Source: Candidatus Nitrosopelagicus sp.
Lineage (GTDB): Archaea > Thermoproteota > Nitrososphaeria > Nitrososphaerales > Nitrosopumilaceae
Reading direction: 5' to 3'
NCBI GenBank assembly: GCA_028343435.1
Contig: JAOLYM010000005.1
Coordinates: 1 to 64,000, forward strand
Length of the DNA: 64,000 nucleotides
Shown: positions 1 through 8,989 of the stretch, piece after piece
Numbering within the stretch: position 1 is the stretch's first letter
Layout: every line of letters starts with the position of its first letter
Notes under the pieces: model-generated
What the model was told of the DNA's origin: nothing
Databases searched by the model: none
Seen by the model: the letters and a program-made list of their open reading frames with translations, nothing else
Made by a program: the position numbers and the translations under genes

Positions 1-993
1 TCATATAATGAAATCAAAAGAACTAATGAAATTAATCAACAAGTATTTCAAAATGATTTTACAGGAAAATACTTTGAATTTAGTGAGTTTTTAGATGAAA
101 ATATCGATAATGTGGATTTTAAAGGTGCGCAATTAAAAGATGCAAAATTTGAAAAAGCCATAATTGATAATACGAATTTTAGATTTTCTGTTTTTTCAGA
201 AAGTGATATTTTAGATTCAAAGATAAATAATTCCAATTTTCCACGTTCAGTGTTTTACAATACAAATTTGTATGAAACATTGATCTCAAATTCTTATTTT
301 TCAGGGGTACAATTGGAGCAAGTTAATTTTGATAATTGTGAAATTGATAATACGATAATGAATGGCATGGTAGGCGTGGATTCAGTCGTAATTGATTCAG
401 AAATAAGTCAAGTGGATATCTCATCTTCAGTTTTACAAAATATGATGATTAAAAATTCAGAATTAGAATATGTGAAATTTTATAATTCAAAGATTTTTAG
501 AACAACTTTTGAGAAGGTTGTATTTGATAATGTGGATTTTAGTCACTCCACTCATGCTGGCACTGTATTTAAAAACTCACAATTTTCAAACGTAGATTTC
601 ACACAAGTAGATTTTACAGCAAAAGGAGATAAAATAGAAAATTTTATGCCAGGACCTATTTTCTATAATTCAATATTTAAAAATCCAAACTTTAACTCTG
701 CAATATTTTCAAATTTTGATGCAGACGTAATTGACCCCGAAGCTAGAGAATTATCAAAATTCCTATCAATGAAAATTGAGAATTCGGAAATTGTAGATGT
801 TGATTTTTCAAATACAAAATTTGATTTTGTGAGCTTCAAAGATTCTAATCTTTCAAATACTAATTTCTATAATTCAAGCTTAAAATTCACTAATCTGGAA
901 GGTGCAAATTTGGAAGGTGCAAATTTGGAAGGTGCAAATTTGGAAGGTGCAAATTTAAATTGTATCAATCATGAAACATGTGTTAAAAATTAA
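1..993 (+). CDS. Pentapeptide-repeat protein, 5' truncated by the window edge
   Basis: Frame 1 is open from base 1 (SYNEIKRTNEINQQVF...) into the listed ORF; many A/S-N-F/L-x-x pentapeptides, ending in GANLEGANLEGANLEGANL. Confidence 0.85.
   Translation, partial: SYNEIKRTNEINQQVFQNDFTGKYFEFSEFLDENIDNVDFKGAQLKDAKFEKAIIDNTNFRFSVFSESDILDSKINNSNFPRSVFYNTNLYETLISNSYFSGVQLEQVNFDNCEIDNTIMNGMVGVDSVVIDSEISQVDISSSVLQNMMIKNSELEYVKFYNSKIFRTTFEKVVFDNVDFSHSTHAGTVFKNSQFSNVDFTQVDFTAKGDKIENFMPGPIFYNSIFKNPNFNSAIFSNFDADVIDPEARELSKFLSMKIENSEIVDVDFSNTKFDFVSFKDSNLSNTNFYNSSLKFTNLEGANLEGANLEGANLEGANLNCINHETCVKN
896..955 (+). repeat. Four perfect tandem copies of the 15-bp unit tggaaggtgcaaatt (codes for EGANL-type pentapeptides)
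   Basis: Direct reading of bases 896-955. Confidence 0.95.
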
Positions 994-2521
994 GTGATGA
1001 AATTTTTGCATAAAAATTATCTAGAGAAAAAATCCAATCAGATGAATCATAAATTGTTCTTAATTCAATATTAAATTCATATTCTTCATTATTTTTCAGT
1101 AATGGACCGGAAATAGTAATTGGAGTTTCAGTAGTTACAATTATGGCATTATGATCATATTGTCGTTCTCCAATTATTTCAATATCATTTGAATTGTCAG
1201 ATAAAATTTTAGCAGTAAAAATTTCTTTTTCAACATAAAAAAAATCGCTTAAAATTATTTTATCATTAGAAGATATTTTCAAAAAATAAGTTACATGAGG
1301 GATGTTTGAATTGTCAGATGCATTTTTGGTTCTTATTTCTAATATTTTCGATTTGGAATTATTTTGATCATTGGAAATTTCTATCTCAACAAATATTTCA
1401 TTTTCATCATAAATTTTTGTTTGTGTTGTAAATATTTCTGAATTAGATGTGGGAGGTAAGAGAGTCTGCTTCTGCTCAAAAATAAATAGATTTTGTAACA
1501 TTAACGGAGTTTTGTAGTTAGATAACAAATATTTGATTTGTAGTGAAATTTCATTATTATCATCAATTATTGACGTATTGACTGATTTTGAAGAAATTTC
1601 AGGCAATTTTGAGATGATTTTTTCTTTTATGGCGCTTGCAACAATATAATTTCCTTTATCTGAAACATGACCTTGATCCCAATAGACTTGTAAGATTTCA
1701 TCATCAAATACACCTCTCAAATCAATATTCATAGTACAAGTACTTAGATTGTAGAGATTTTTTGCGTAAACATCATATTTTTCAAGCGAGTTGATTAATA
1801 CATTATTTTGATAATCGGTTCCATTTTTGGAAAATTCTAATTCTTGATCAGTTAAAGATTTTTTCCCAAATCCTGCAATAGGCTGCATTATCACAATAAC
1901 GTCAAGGTTATTTTTATCTCCAATATGGCACATAGAATTCCAATTATGATATAATTCATCAGCCGAATTTTTTTCTCGTAAATCATTCCATCCATCATAA
2001 ACGATTATCATGTTTGGCGAATAAGATAAAATTTTTTGTTCAATTAAAACTAATTCATCAAATGAATCAGCTCCTTGAATTCCTGCATTTATAACTTCTA
2101 TAGAAACATCTTCCAAATTAGTTTGAAAGTAACTTTCAAGATATCCCGGAATTGTTGTTTCATCAGAAGTTGCACCATGTCCAAATACTGTTGAGCCTCC
2201 AACCACAAAAATTCTAAATGTGTTATCGGGTTTTTCTAAAGAAAATTCATCACCTCTAAATCCAAAACTGTTGATTTTGATTGAAGAGCTTTCTTGATTA
2301 GGAAGAATTTCATTTCCTAATGTCTTCACATTATATAGATCAATACACAGTTGCCTTGTATCGATATTATTATTTCCATTAAAGATTTCACTATTTTCAA
2401 ATTCACACTTAATTTGAGTTTCCCACCAAACATTGGCAGCTATTTCTATTAAAGTGAATATTATGAAAAGCCCAATTATGAAAAAGATTGTTTGTTTTTT
2501 ATAAGAAATTTGAACGGACAA
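983..2521 (-). CDS. SGNH/GDSL-type hydrolase domain protein with N-terminal membrane anchor
   Basis: FVVGGSTVFGHG block, VINAGIQGADS and IIVYDGWND motifs; hydrophobic N-terminus. Confidence 0.65.
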   Translation of the reverse strand: MSVQISYKKQTIFFIIGLFIIFTLIEIAANVWWETQIKCEFENSEIFNGNNNIDTRQLCIDLYNVKTLGNEILPNQESSSIKINSFGFRGDEFSLEKPDNTFRIFVVGGSTVFGHGATSDETTIPGYLESYFQTNLEDVSIEVINAGIQGADSFDELVLIEQKILSYSPNMIIVYDGWNDLREKNSADELYHNWNSMCHIGDKNNLDVIVIMQPIAGFGKKSLTDQELEFSKNGTDYQNNVLINSLEKYDVYAKNLYNLSTCTMNIDLRGVFDDEILQVYWDQGHVSDKGNYIVASAIKEKIISKLPEISSKSVNTSIIDDNNEISLQIKYLLSNYKTPLMLQNLFIFEQKQTLLPPTSNSEIFTTQTKIYDENEIFVEIEISNDQNNSKSKILEIRTKNASDNSNIPHVTYFLKISSNDKIILSDFFYVEKEIFTAKILSDNSNDIEIIGERQYDHNAIIVTTETPITISGPLLKNNEEYEFNIELRTIYDSSDWIFSLDNFYAKISSLNF

Positions 2522-2522
2522 T

Positions 2523-3833
2523 TTACGGAGTTAGTCTATCCACATCTCTAGGATAAAATGTTGTATCTCGGATATTTTCAGTTCCAGTTAGAGCCATCAT
2601 TAATCTTTCAAGACCAATTCCACATCCGGCATGAGGTGGAACCCCAAAATCAAATATGTTCAGGTGGTAATCAAATGATTCAGTTTTCATACCTTTATTC
2701 TTCATTCTGTCTTCTAATTCTGATTTCTTTTCAATTCTTGTACTTCCAGAAGATAATTCCAAATCACCCCACATCAAATCAAATGATTCAGATATTTTTT
2801 CATCATCCTTCTTCACTTTTACGTAGAAAGGTTTTGGTCCCATTGGCCAATCAATTATGAAGTAAAATCCAGTTAAACCAATTTTTTGTAGGTTTTTTGG
2901 ATACAAATCATCACCCCATTGAGCTTTTACTCCGGCAGCTTGCATCTTTTCAATTAATTCTGCATATTTGTAACGTGGAATTTTATCAGGCATGTCTGGA
3001 ACATTAAATTCAATGTCATGATTTTCTTTTACAAAATTCTGAACCGTGATAATACAATTTTTAACAAGATCTTCAATTCTATCCATCACATCATTATAAT
3101 CCACATACGCTTCTTCAAAATCAATAGAAATTGCTTCAGACAAATGTCGATTTGTTCTAGAAGGTTCAGCTCTAAATATTGGAGCAATTTCAAAAACTTT
3201 TTCAAAACTCATTGTTAATTGTTCTTTGTAAAGTTGAGGACTCTGAGCTAAGAATGCTTCTTTGTTGTAATAAAAGATTGGAAATAATGCTGCGCCACCT
3301 TCTGTAGCCGTAGCAATCATTTTTGGAGTATTAACTTCAATAAAATCTTCTTTTCCAAAATAATCTCGTAGTGCTTTTAGAGTTACACTTCTTGCAAGAA
3401 ATATTTTTTGTAAAACATTTCGTCTAAGATCAATTGCTCTTACCTCTAATCGAGTGTCAATATTTTTGACAGTTTTTGCGTACGGCTCAAATGGCGGAAT
3501 TTTTTCAACTTCAGAAAAAACTCGCATCTCACTTGGAACTACTTCAATTCCGGTAGGGGATTTTTCATTTTTTCTAGTTTTACCAATTACTGCAATTGAT
3601 GAATGTTCTTTTAGATGGGATAATTTTTCACGTATATCATCATCACATTCTCCACTTTTTGTTATAATCTGAATATTTCCTAATTTATCACGAATTGTAG
3701 CAAATACGATATTTCCATGACCACGAACGGTCACAACCCATCCCATCACAACTACATCTGTGCCTTCAGCCAATGAACTTAATTCAGTTGAATGATGTGT
3801 TCGTCTTAGATCTCCTAGTTCAGTTTCAATCAT
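2523..3833 (-). CDS. aspS: Aspartyl-tRNA synthetase (archaeal type)
   Basis: N-terminal OB-fold (VMGWVVTVRGHGNIVFATIRD), class II motifs FRAEPSRTNRHLSEAISIDFE and GCGIGLERLMM. Confidence 0.95.
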   Translation of the reverse strand: MIETELGDLRRTHHSTELSSLAEGTDVVVMGWVVTVRGHGNIVFATIRDKLGNIQIITKSGECDDDIREKLSHLKEHSSIAVIGKTRKNEKSPTGIEVVPSEMRVFSEVEKIPPFEPYAKTVKNIDTRLEVRAIDLRRNVLQKIFLARSVTLKALRDYFGKEDFIEVNTPKMIATATEGGAALFPIFYYNKEAFLAQSPQLYKEQLTMSFEKVFEIAPIFRAEPSRTNRHLSEAISIDFEEAYVDYNDVMDRIEDLVKNCIITVQNFVKENHDIEFNVPDMPDKIPRYKYAELIEKMQAAGVKAQWGDDLYPKNLQKIGLTGFYFIIDWPMGPKPFYVKVKKDDEKISESFDLMWGDLELSSGSTRIEKKSELEDRMKNKGMKTESFDYHLNIFDFGVPPHAGCGIGLERLMMALTGTENIRDTTFYPRDVDRLTP

Positions 3834-3908
3834 TTAGTTTAAAGTAATTTTTTGGGTTTATTTTACATTTGGTTTATAATTTTTATTTTAGAGTATAATT
3901 GACAGTGT

Positions 3909-4115
3909 ATGAATACGCGAGAACAAGCTATTGCCTACATATCAGGTGCAATTGCCACATATTCTCTCAGAAAAGAGAGAGGTGAATTGGAAGATCAGGC
4001 ATCCATGTATGATTTTCTAGCAAAAACCATTCCCGAAGATCTTGAATCTGAAGCAAAAATTGAATTAATCGATGAGATCTTTCAATATGTGTCAACCAGA
4101 TTAACTAGGGAATAG
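3909..4115 (+). CDS. Small conserved-looking hypothetical protein
   Basis: 68-aa ORF in the aspS-purP gap, no overlap with neighbours. Confidence 0.55.
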   Translation: MNTREQAIAYISGAIATYSLRKERGELEDQASMYDFLAKTIPEDLESEAKIELIDEIFQYVSTRLTRE

Positions 4116-4149
4116 ATTCAAAAAGCCAATCTGATAAGAAAAATTACTC

Positions 4150-5088
4150 TTGACAAGCATCGCCACTTTAGGGTCTCACTGTTCATTACAAGTTTTGAAA
4201 GGAGCAAAAGATGAAGGATTCAAAACAATACTTGTTTGTGAAAAAAAACGTGAGAAATTATACAGACGTTTCAAGTTTATCGATGAATTAGTAATTGTTG
4301 AAAAATTCTCAGAGATTCTTGATGCAAAAATACAAGATAAACTCAAACAACAAAATGCAATATTAATTCCTCATGGAACATTAATTGCCCAAATGAGCTC
4401 TGAAGAGATTGAATCTATAACGGTGCCAATTTTTGGAAATAAATGGATTCTAAGATGGGAATCAGATAGAACCATGAAAGAAAAACTCATGAGAGAAGCA
4501 ACGCTTCCAATGCCAAAACCCGTAATAGAACCGAAAGATATTGAAAAATTAGTAATTGTGAAAAGACAAGGGGCGGCGGGTGGTAAAGGCTATTTCATGG
4601 CAGCTAATGAAGAAGATTATAACACAAAAAGAAATCAGTTAATTTCTGAAGGCATAATCTCAAAAGATGAAACACTGTACATTCAAGAATATGCCGCAGG
4701 CGTTTTAGCTTATTTACAGTTCTTTTACTCTCCATTAACTAATGAACTGGAATTCTTTGGAGTTGATCAAAGACATGAATCAGATATTGAAGGCCTAGGT
4801 AGGATTCCATCAGAACAACAATTAAAATCAAAAAAAGTTCCATCCTTTAACGTAATTGGAAATAGCCCACTAGTGTTGAGAGAGTCATTATTAGATGAAG
4901 TGTATAAAATGGGAGAAAATTTTGTTGAAGCCGCAAAAAAAGGATCTAAGAAAAAAATAAATTCCGAACCTTTGGATTCTGGAATTGTAATTGTTGATGA
5001 TGATTTATCAGTAGATAAAGAGAGTGAGCTTGAAGAAAGACGTGCTTATTTGGAAGAGGCCCGTTCACAAGAAGCAAGTTCCGATTAG
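4150..5088 (+). CDS. purP: FAICAR synthetase (formate-dependent IMP pathway enzyme), PurP family
   Basis: IATLGSHCSLQVLKGAKDEGF N-terminus and ATP-grasp-like VKRQGAAGGKGYF; TTG start. Confidence 0.85.
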   Translation: MTSIATLGSHCSLQVLKGAKDEGFKTILVCEKKREKLYRRFKFIDELVIVEKFSEILDAKIQDKLKQQNAILIPHGTLIAQMSSEEIESITVPIFGNKWILRWESDRTMKEKLMREATLPMPKPVIEPKDIEKLVIVKRQGAAGGKGYFMAANEEDYNTKRNQLISEGIISKDETLYIQEYAAGVLAYLQFFYSPLTNELEFFGVDQRHESDIEGLGRIPSEQQLKSKKVPSFNVIGNSPLVLRESLLDEVYKMGENFVEAAKKGSKKKINSEPLDSGIVIVDDDLSVDKESELEERRAYLEEARSQEASSD

Positions 5089-5122
5089 AAATCCTTTTCA
5101 AATACGGCATGATGTCTAATAC

Positions 5123-5362
5123 ATGAAAGCATTATGCATGATCACTGTGAAACCAGGTATGGTGGATAAAGTGGTTCAAATTTTAAGAAAAAAAAGAAAA
5201 ATTTCAAAAGACATAATGATTGTTACAGGCAGGGCAGACATATCCGTTATTTTAGATTCATCTATGGATGAAATTAACAATGTCGTGATTGATTTAAAAA
5301 ATGTAAAAGAAATTGTTAACACTGAAACGTTAATTGAAGTTGAGGTTGATTTAGGATGGTAA
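5123..5362 (+). CDS. Stand-alone Lrp/AsnC ligand-binding (RAM) domain protein
   Basis: 79 aa, KALCMITVKPGMVDKVVQIL...VTGRADISVIL...ETLIEVEVD; no HTH. Confidence 0.75.
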   Translation: MKALCMITVKPGMVDKVVQILRKKRKISKDIMIVTGRADISVILDSSMDEINNVVIDLKNVKEIVNTETLIEVEVDLGW

Positions 5363-5577
5363 GGGCAGTAATACTTGTAAAATCTCCGAAGAAGTTGATA
5401 GCTGCCAGACTAAGAAAAATAAATAAAATTACGGAATCTTTTCCAGTTAGTGGTCAATTTGATGCGGTGGCTGTGATTGATGTTAAAGAATTATACGAAA
5501 TTAAAGACGTTACGACACAAATACAAAAAATTCCGGGCGTTGAACGCACTGAAACAATGGTTGAAGTAAACCCCTAA
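5356..5577 (+). CDS. Stand-alone Lrp/AsnC ligand-binding (RAM) domain protein
   Basis: 73 aa, SGQFDAVAVIDVKELYEI...IPGVERTETMVEV; overlaps the preceding gene by 7 bp. Confidence 0.75.
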   Translation: MVRAVILVKSPKKLIAARLRKINKITESFPVSGQFDAVAVIDVKELYEIKDVTTQIQKIPGVERTETMVEVNP

Positions 5578-5609
5578 AATCTTATATCAGATAATGATGT
5601 TTATGGGGT

Positions 5610-6029
5610 ATGAACATAAAACGAATTGGAAATATAATATTAGAAGTCAAAGATCTGGATACCTCGATTAAATTTTATCATGAAATTCTAGGAATGCCGA
5701 TAAAAAATGAAAGACGTAATTGGATTGATTTAGGACAACAATCAGGGGGCACATTAAGCTTACATCCTGCATCGATTACAACTTCGCATACAAGTTCATC
5801 AAAAGAAAATGGAATTTTAATTGGATTAACTGTCGGCGATTTAGATTCTGCAATGGATGAATTATCTGATGCAAACATAGAGGTATTCAGAGATGTTCAG
5901 GAACGGCAAGCCGGGAAAAATGCCGTAATCTTAGATCCCGATGGATATTTAATTTCATTATTTGAACCTGATTTTTCAAAAAATAAAGATAGACAAACTT
6001 CAGGTTATGTAGGATTCACACCTGAGTAA
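5610..6029 (+). CDS. VOC (glyoxalase/bleomycin-resistance) family protein
   Basis: LEVKDLDTSIKFYHEILGMP...AVILDPDGYLISLFEP. Confidence 0.85.
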   Translation: MNIKRIGNIILEVKDLDTSIKFYHEILGMPIKNERRNWIDLGQQSGGTLSLHPASITTSHTSSSKENGILIGLTVGDLDSAMDELSDANIEVFRDVQERQAGKNAVILDPDGYLISLFEPDFSKNKDRQTSGYVGFTPE

Positions 6030-6402
6030 TTATTTTTTTTATTTTTTTTACCAATATGGTGTTTGAATTATTTTTTTTATTGATTGTAACATAGTATGTT
6101 ATGCCATTTTTATAAAATAATAAAATATTAATTTTTTTATGAATTATTGAAATGAAGTCTAAAACTCCCAATGTTTTTGATGTTTTCTCTCTTAATCTCA
6201 TCATAGATGCAATTGCAAAAAACTCATGACGTACCGCATCTGGTGAAAAGATGGGTTTGATTCCAGGTCTAATTTTTCCAGATATTGTACGACCATATTC
6301 ATTAAAAACACCTGCATAACGTATATCTTTTGAAATTGCTATAATTTTTTCGCATTTAATTCGATTTTGTGTTACTGTCTTTGTCCATGACTGACTATTC
6401 AT
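6016..6402 (-). CDS. Hypothetical protein
   Basis: 128-aa ORF filling the gap, converging on the VOC gene. Confidence 0.6.
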   Translation of the reverse strand: MNSQSWTKTVTQNRIKCEKIIAISKDIRYAGVFNEYGRTISGKIRPGIKPIFSPDAVRHEFFAIASMMRLREKTSKTLGVLDFISIIHKKINILLFYKNGITYYVTINKKNNSNTILVKKIKKIITQV

Positions 6403-6451
6403 AATTGTCTAAAATGGTCTATAATTAATAAACCACATCAAATATTGATTT

Positions 6452-6637
6452 TTGAAAATGAACGTCAATTTTAAAGATCTAATTAATAACTTACTTCAAT
6501 CAGACGCCGTCAATTATCTTGAAACCTCGGAGCGATTAATTCTCAAAAATATATTAGAAAAAGAGAGAATTTCAGAATTAGAGGTTACTAATTTGGAGAA
6601 AATTATTCAAAAATATAAAAAATTCATTAAAAATTAG
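6452..6637 (+). CDS. Small hypothetical protein
   Basis: 61-aa ORF between neighbouring genes. Confidence 0.45.
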   Translation: MKMNVNFKDLINNLLQSDAVNYLETSERLILKNILEKERISELEVTNLEKIIQKYKKFIKN

Positions 6638-7031
6638 ATTGTGATGATTTTTTTTCAGATTTTTCAAGTTGTTTTTTCAACTCGAGGTTTTCTTTTAGTA
6701 GTTTGTCATTTGCTTCTTTTAGTAATGAAAATGATTTTTCTTTATTGTAAAGTGGATGACCGGGTGGAAATATCGATTCAGAACCGTTCAATAGACCGTC
6801 TGCATATTGTCTAAACATTTGGTTGAAATCTTCAAGATTTGGCATCATGGATGCATTTCTTCTATTAAATTTTTCTCGAATTTCCTTAATTCCTGTAACT
6901 CCCGTAGGTGTTCTACTTGTAGGCGGATAACGTACTGAATTCTCAATGCCATTATTTACATCAGATGTGTTGAATGGTGTTTTTTTCTGATTAAATAATC
7001 CCATGTCCATACCATGATGTATTTTGAACAA
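6627..7031 (-). CDS. Hypothetical protein with C-terminal coiled-coil-like segment
   Basis: 134-aa ORF; LLKEANDKLLKENLELKKQLEKSEKK. Confidence 0.55.
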   Translation of the reverse strand: MFKIHHGMDMGLFNQKKTPFNTSDVNNGIENSVRYPPTSRTPTGVTGIKEIREKFNRRNASMMPNLEDFNQMFRQYADGLLNGSESIFPPGHPLYNKEKSFSLLKEANDKLLKENLELKKQLEKSEKKSSQSNF

Positions 7032-7143
7032 TATTTTAGCATTCGTATAGCCCCTTTGTGCTCAAATTGTGAACAAACGTCAATTTTTAGTCATATTCTT
7101 CTGATCGCAGATCCTTATAGCGATCATAAATTTGGATTGATTT

Positions 7144-7293
7144 ATGCAACACAATAAAGTGAAACGTTGTCTAAAATGTGAAAAAATAATTCGAGATACC
7201 GAATTACATAAAATTGTGATGTATGTTGTAGGAGAGCAATTTACCGAACACCATTATGAACATGTAGAATGCCCAGATAAATTTACCATCTAA
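7144..7293 (+). CDS. Small Cys-containing protein (49 aa), absent from the ORF track
   Basis: MQHNKVKRCLKCEKIIRDTELHKIVMYVVGEQFTEHHYEHVECPDKFTI*; CxxC plus distal H/C. Confidence 0.5.
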   Translation: MQHNKVKRCLKCEKIIRDTELHKIVMYVVGEQFTEHHYEHVECPDKFTI

Positions 7294-8108
7294 TCTGAAT
7301 GATAGTAAACTGGGTATAACTCTCCAGTTTCTCTGCTATGATATTTCCATTCATCTTCATTCCATATCTTTTTTGAAAATTCTTTTCGTAATGAAGGATG
7401 AATTCTATTGTAGACATCTTCGCCTATCAAAATTTCTTGAGGTTTTGCTTTTCCCTGAATTTTTGCTGCAATATTCATAGCAGGACCTAAAAGATCCACA
7501 TGTGATTTTTCAGCATCCGACCCATATCTGACAATCATATTCGTACCAAAGTCAATACCAATTTTTACAAATAAGTCAGGATAGTCATATTGATTCAAAA
7601 TTGGATTAATGCCCTCTTGAATGATCTTAATCATTGATTTTCCTGCACTAATTGCATTATCAGCTGCAATCAAAGAGCTAGCATGAACGAAATATCCAAT
7701 TACCGCATCGCCAACAAATTTTAAAACAAATCCACCATGATGTTTAACAGCAAAAGCCATTTCTTGTGCAAATGAACTAATTATGATTGCAACTTTTTCT
7801 TCAGGTAATGTTAATGTGATATCTGTAGAACCTACCAAATCCACATACATTACGACCATTGATTGTTTTTCATGAACATGTTTTCTAAGATATGCATCAG
7901 ATCTATCTACGGTAGCATCATATTCTATTCCTTTTTTCAATGAACTCCAAATTCTTTTTTGAGTTTCTTGGATCATTGTTTCAGAATCTATTACCTTTTC
8001 ATCACTCTTCCCAAGCATCATATCTACCACGCTACCTTTTTGATTGGTGTCTTCTTGTTCTAAATTTGTAGAAGGTAATATCGAATCTTCGTTATTTTCC
8101 ATTATCAT
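7290..8108 (-). CDS. Class III adenylate/guanylate cyclase domain protein
   Basis: MYVDLVGSTDIT...HGGFVLKFVGDAVIGYF...DLLGPAMNIAAKIQGKA. Confidence 0.85.
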   Translation of the reverse strand: MIMENNEDSILPSTNLEQEDTNQKGSVVDMMLGKSDEKVIDSETMIQETQKRIWSSLKKGIEYDATVDRSDAYLRKHVHEKQSMVVMYVDLVGSTDITLTLPEEKVAIIISSFAQEMAFAVKHHGGFVLKFVGDAVIGYFVHASSLIAADNAISAGKSMIKIIQEGINPILNQYDYPDLFVKIGIDFGTNMIVRYGSDAEKSHVDLLGPAMNIAAKIQGKAKPQEILIGEDVYNRIHPSLRKEFSKKIWNEDEWKYHSRETGELYPVYYHSD

Positions 8109-8130
8109 ATTATTAAAAAATTACTGTGTT

Positions 8131-8949
8131 TTATCCTTTTTTCGTAAAAACATATGGTGTTTCAAATTCTTGATCCATAGTCCAATATGTTGGTAGTGAA
8201 ATTGTAGAAACGACAGTTAATTCAAATTTTTTGATGGTTGTCCCCCATCCAAAATGTGTTCTATCTCTGGAAAATTCTCGATGGGAGTGACTTCCAGTAA
8301 GCACAAATGATGAATTGCTAATTTGGGATGATTCTATTGCATTTTGAATAACGGATTCTGCTAAGACCTCTCCAATTTCTGGAACTCCCCCTATTACAAA
8401 AATAGATTTTTTAGGTGGAATTTTTTTAAAATCATAACTTGTTGCGTCAGAACATACTGGGTTAAAATCGACCCCAGTATTCTTAGACAGATTTTCCTGC
8501 ATGCTTACCAAATTTTCATCAATTTCAACGGATATTGAGTCTAAACCCAAGACTTTTCCACAATATGCAATTCTGCCGTCGCCAGAACCGATATCAATGA
8601 TTTGTTCAAATCCAAAAGTTTGAGCACTTAATGCCAAACCCCATGCAGATAACATCCATGTAGGATAAAATGGCGCATAACTGGTATCGTGTTTGATGCT
8701 ATCTATCCAGTAATTATTCAAATCACCTTCAAAAATTGTATAATTCTTATTTGAAATTTTTTCAGACATATGATTTGAATAAATTGGATTGGCGTGGAGA
8801 AATTTATGTAATAAGGCAAGTTGTTGGCTTTCTATTTTGAGGGATTCATTAGGTAAATTTGGTAAAATTTCAGTTGTGTGACTATTTCCTTCATACACTT
8901 TTACAAATTCATGTTTTAACTCACATACACTCTTAGAATATGTTTCCAT
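8131..8949 (-). CDS. Class I SAM-dependent methyltransferase-like protein
   Basis: IIDIGSGDGRIAYCGKVLGLDSISVEIDENLVSMQ motif I/II. Confidence 0.7.
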   Translation of the reverse strand: METYSKSVCELKHEFVKVYEGNSHTTEILPNLPNESLKIESQQLALLHKFLHANPIYSNHMSEKISNKNYTIFEGDLNNYWIDSIKHDTSYAPFYPTWMLSAWGLALSAQTFGFEQIIDIGSGDGRIAYCGKVLGLDSISVEIDENLVSMQENLSKNTGVDFNPVCSDATSYDFKKIPPKKSIFVIGGVPEIGEVLAESVIQNAIESSQISNSSFVLTGSHSHREFSRDRTHFGWGTTIKKFELTVVSTISLPTYWTMDQEFETPYVFTKKG

Positions 8950-8989
8950 AAATTAATACAACTTTAAGGAAGTAATTAAAAGAAATCAT

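Noticed and set aside
896-955. Short regular repeats that might look like a CRISPR-like array
   Set aside because: Units are contiguous with no spacers, in frame and code for pentapeptides.
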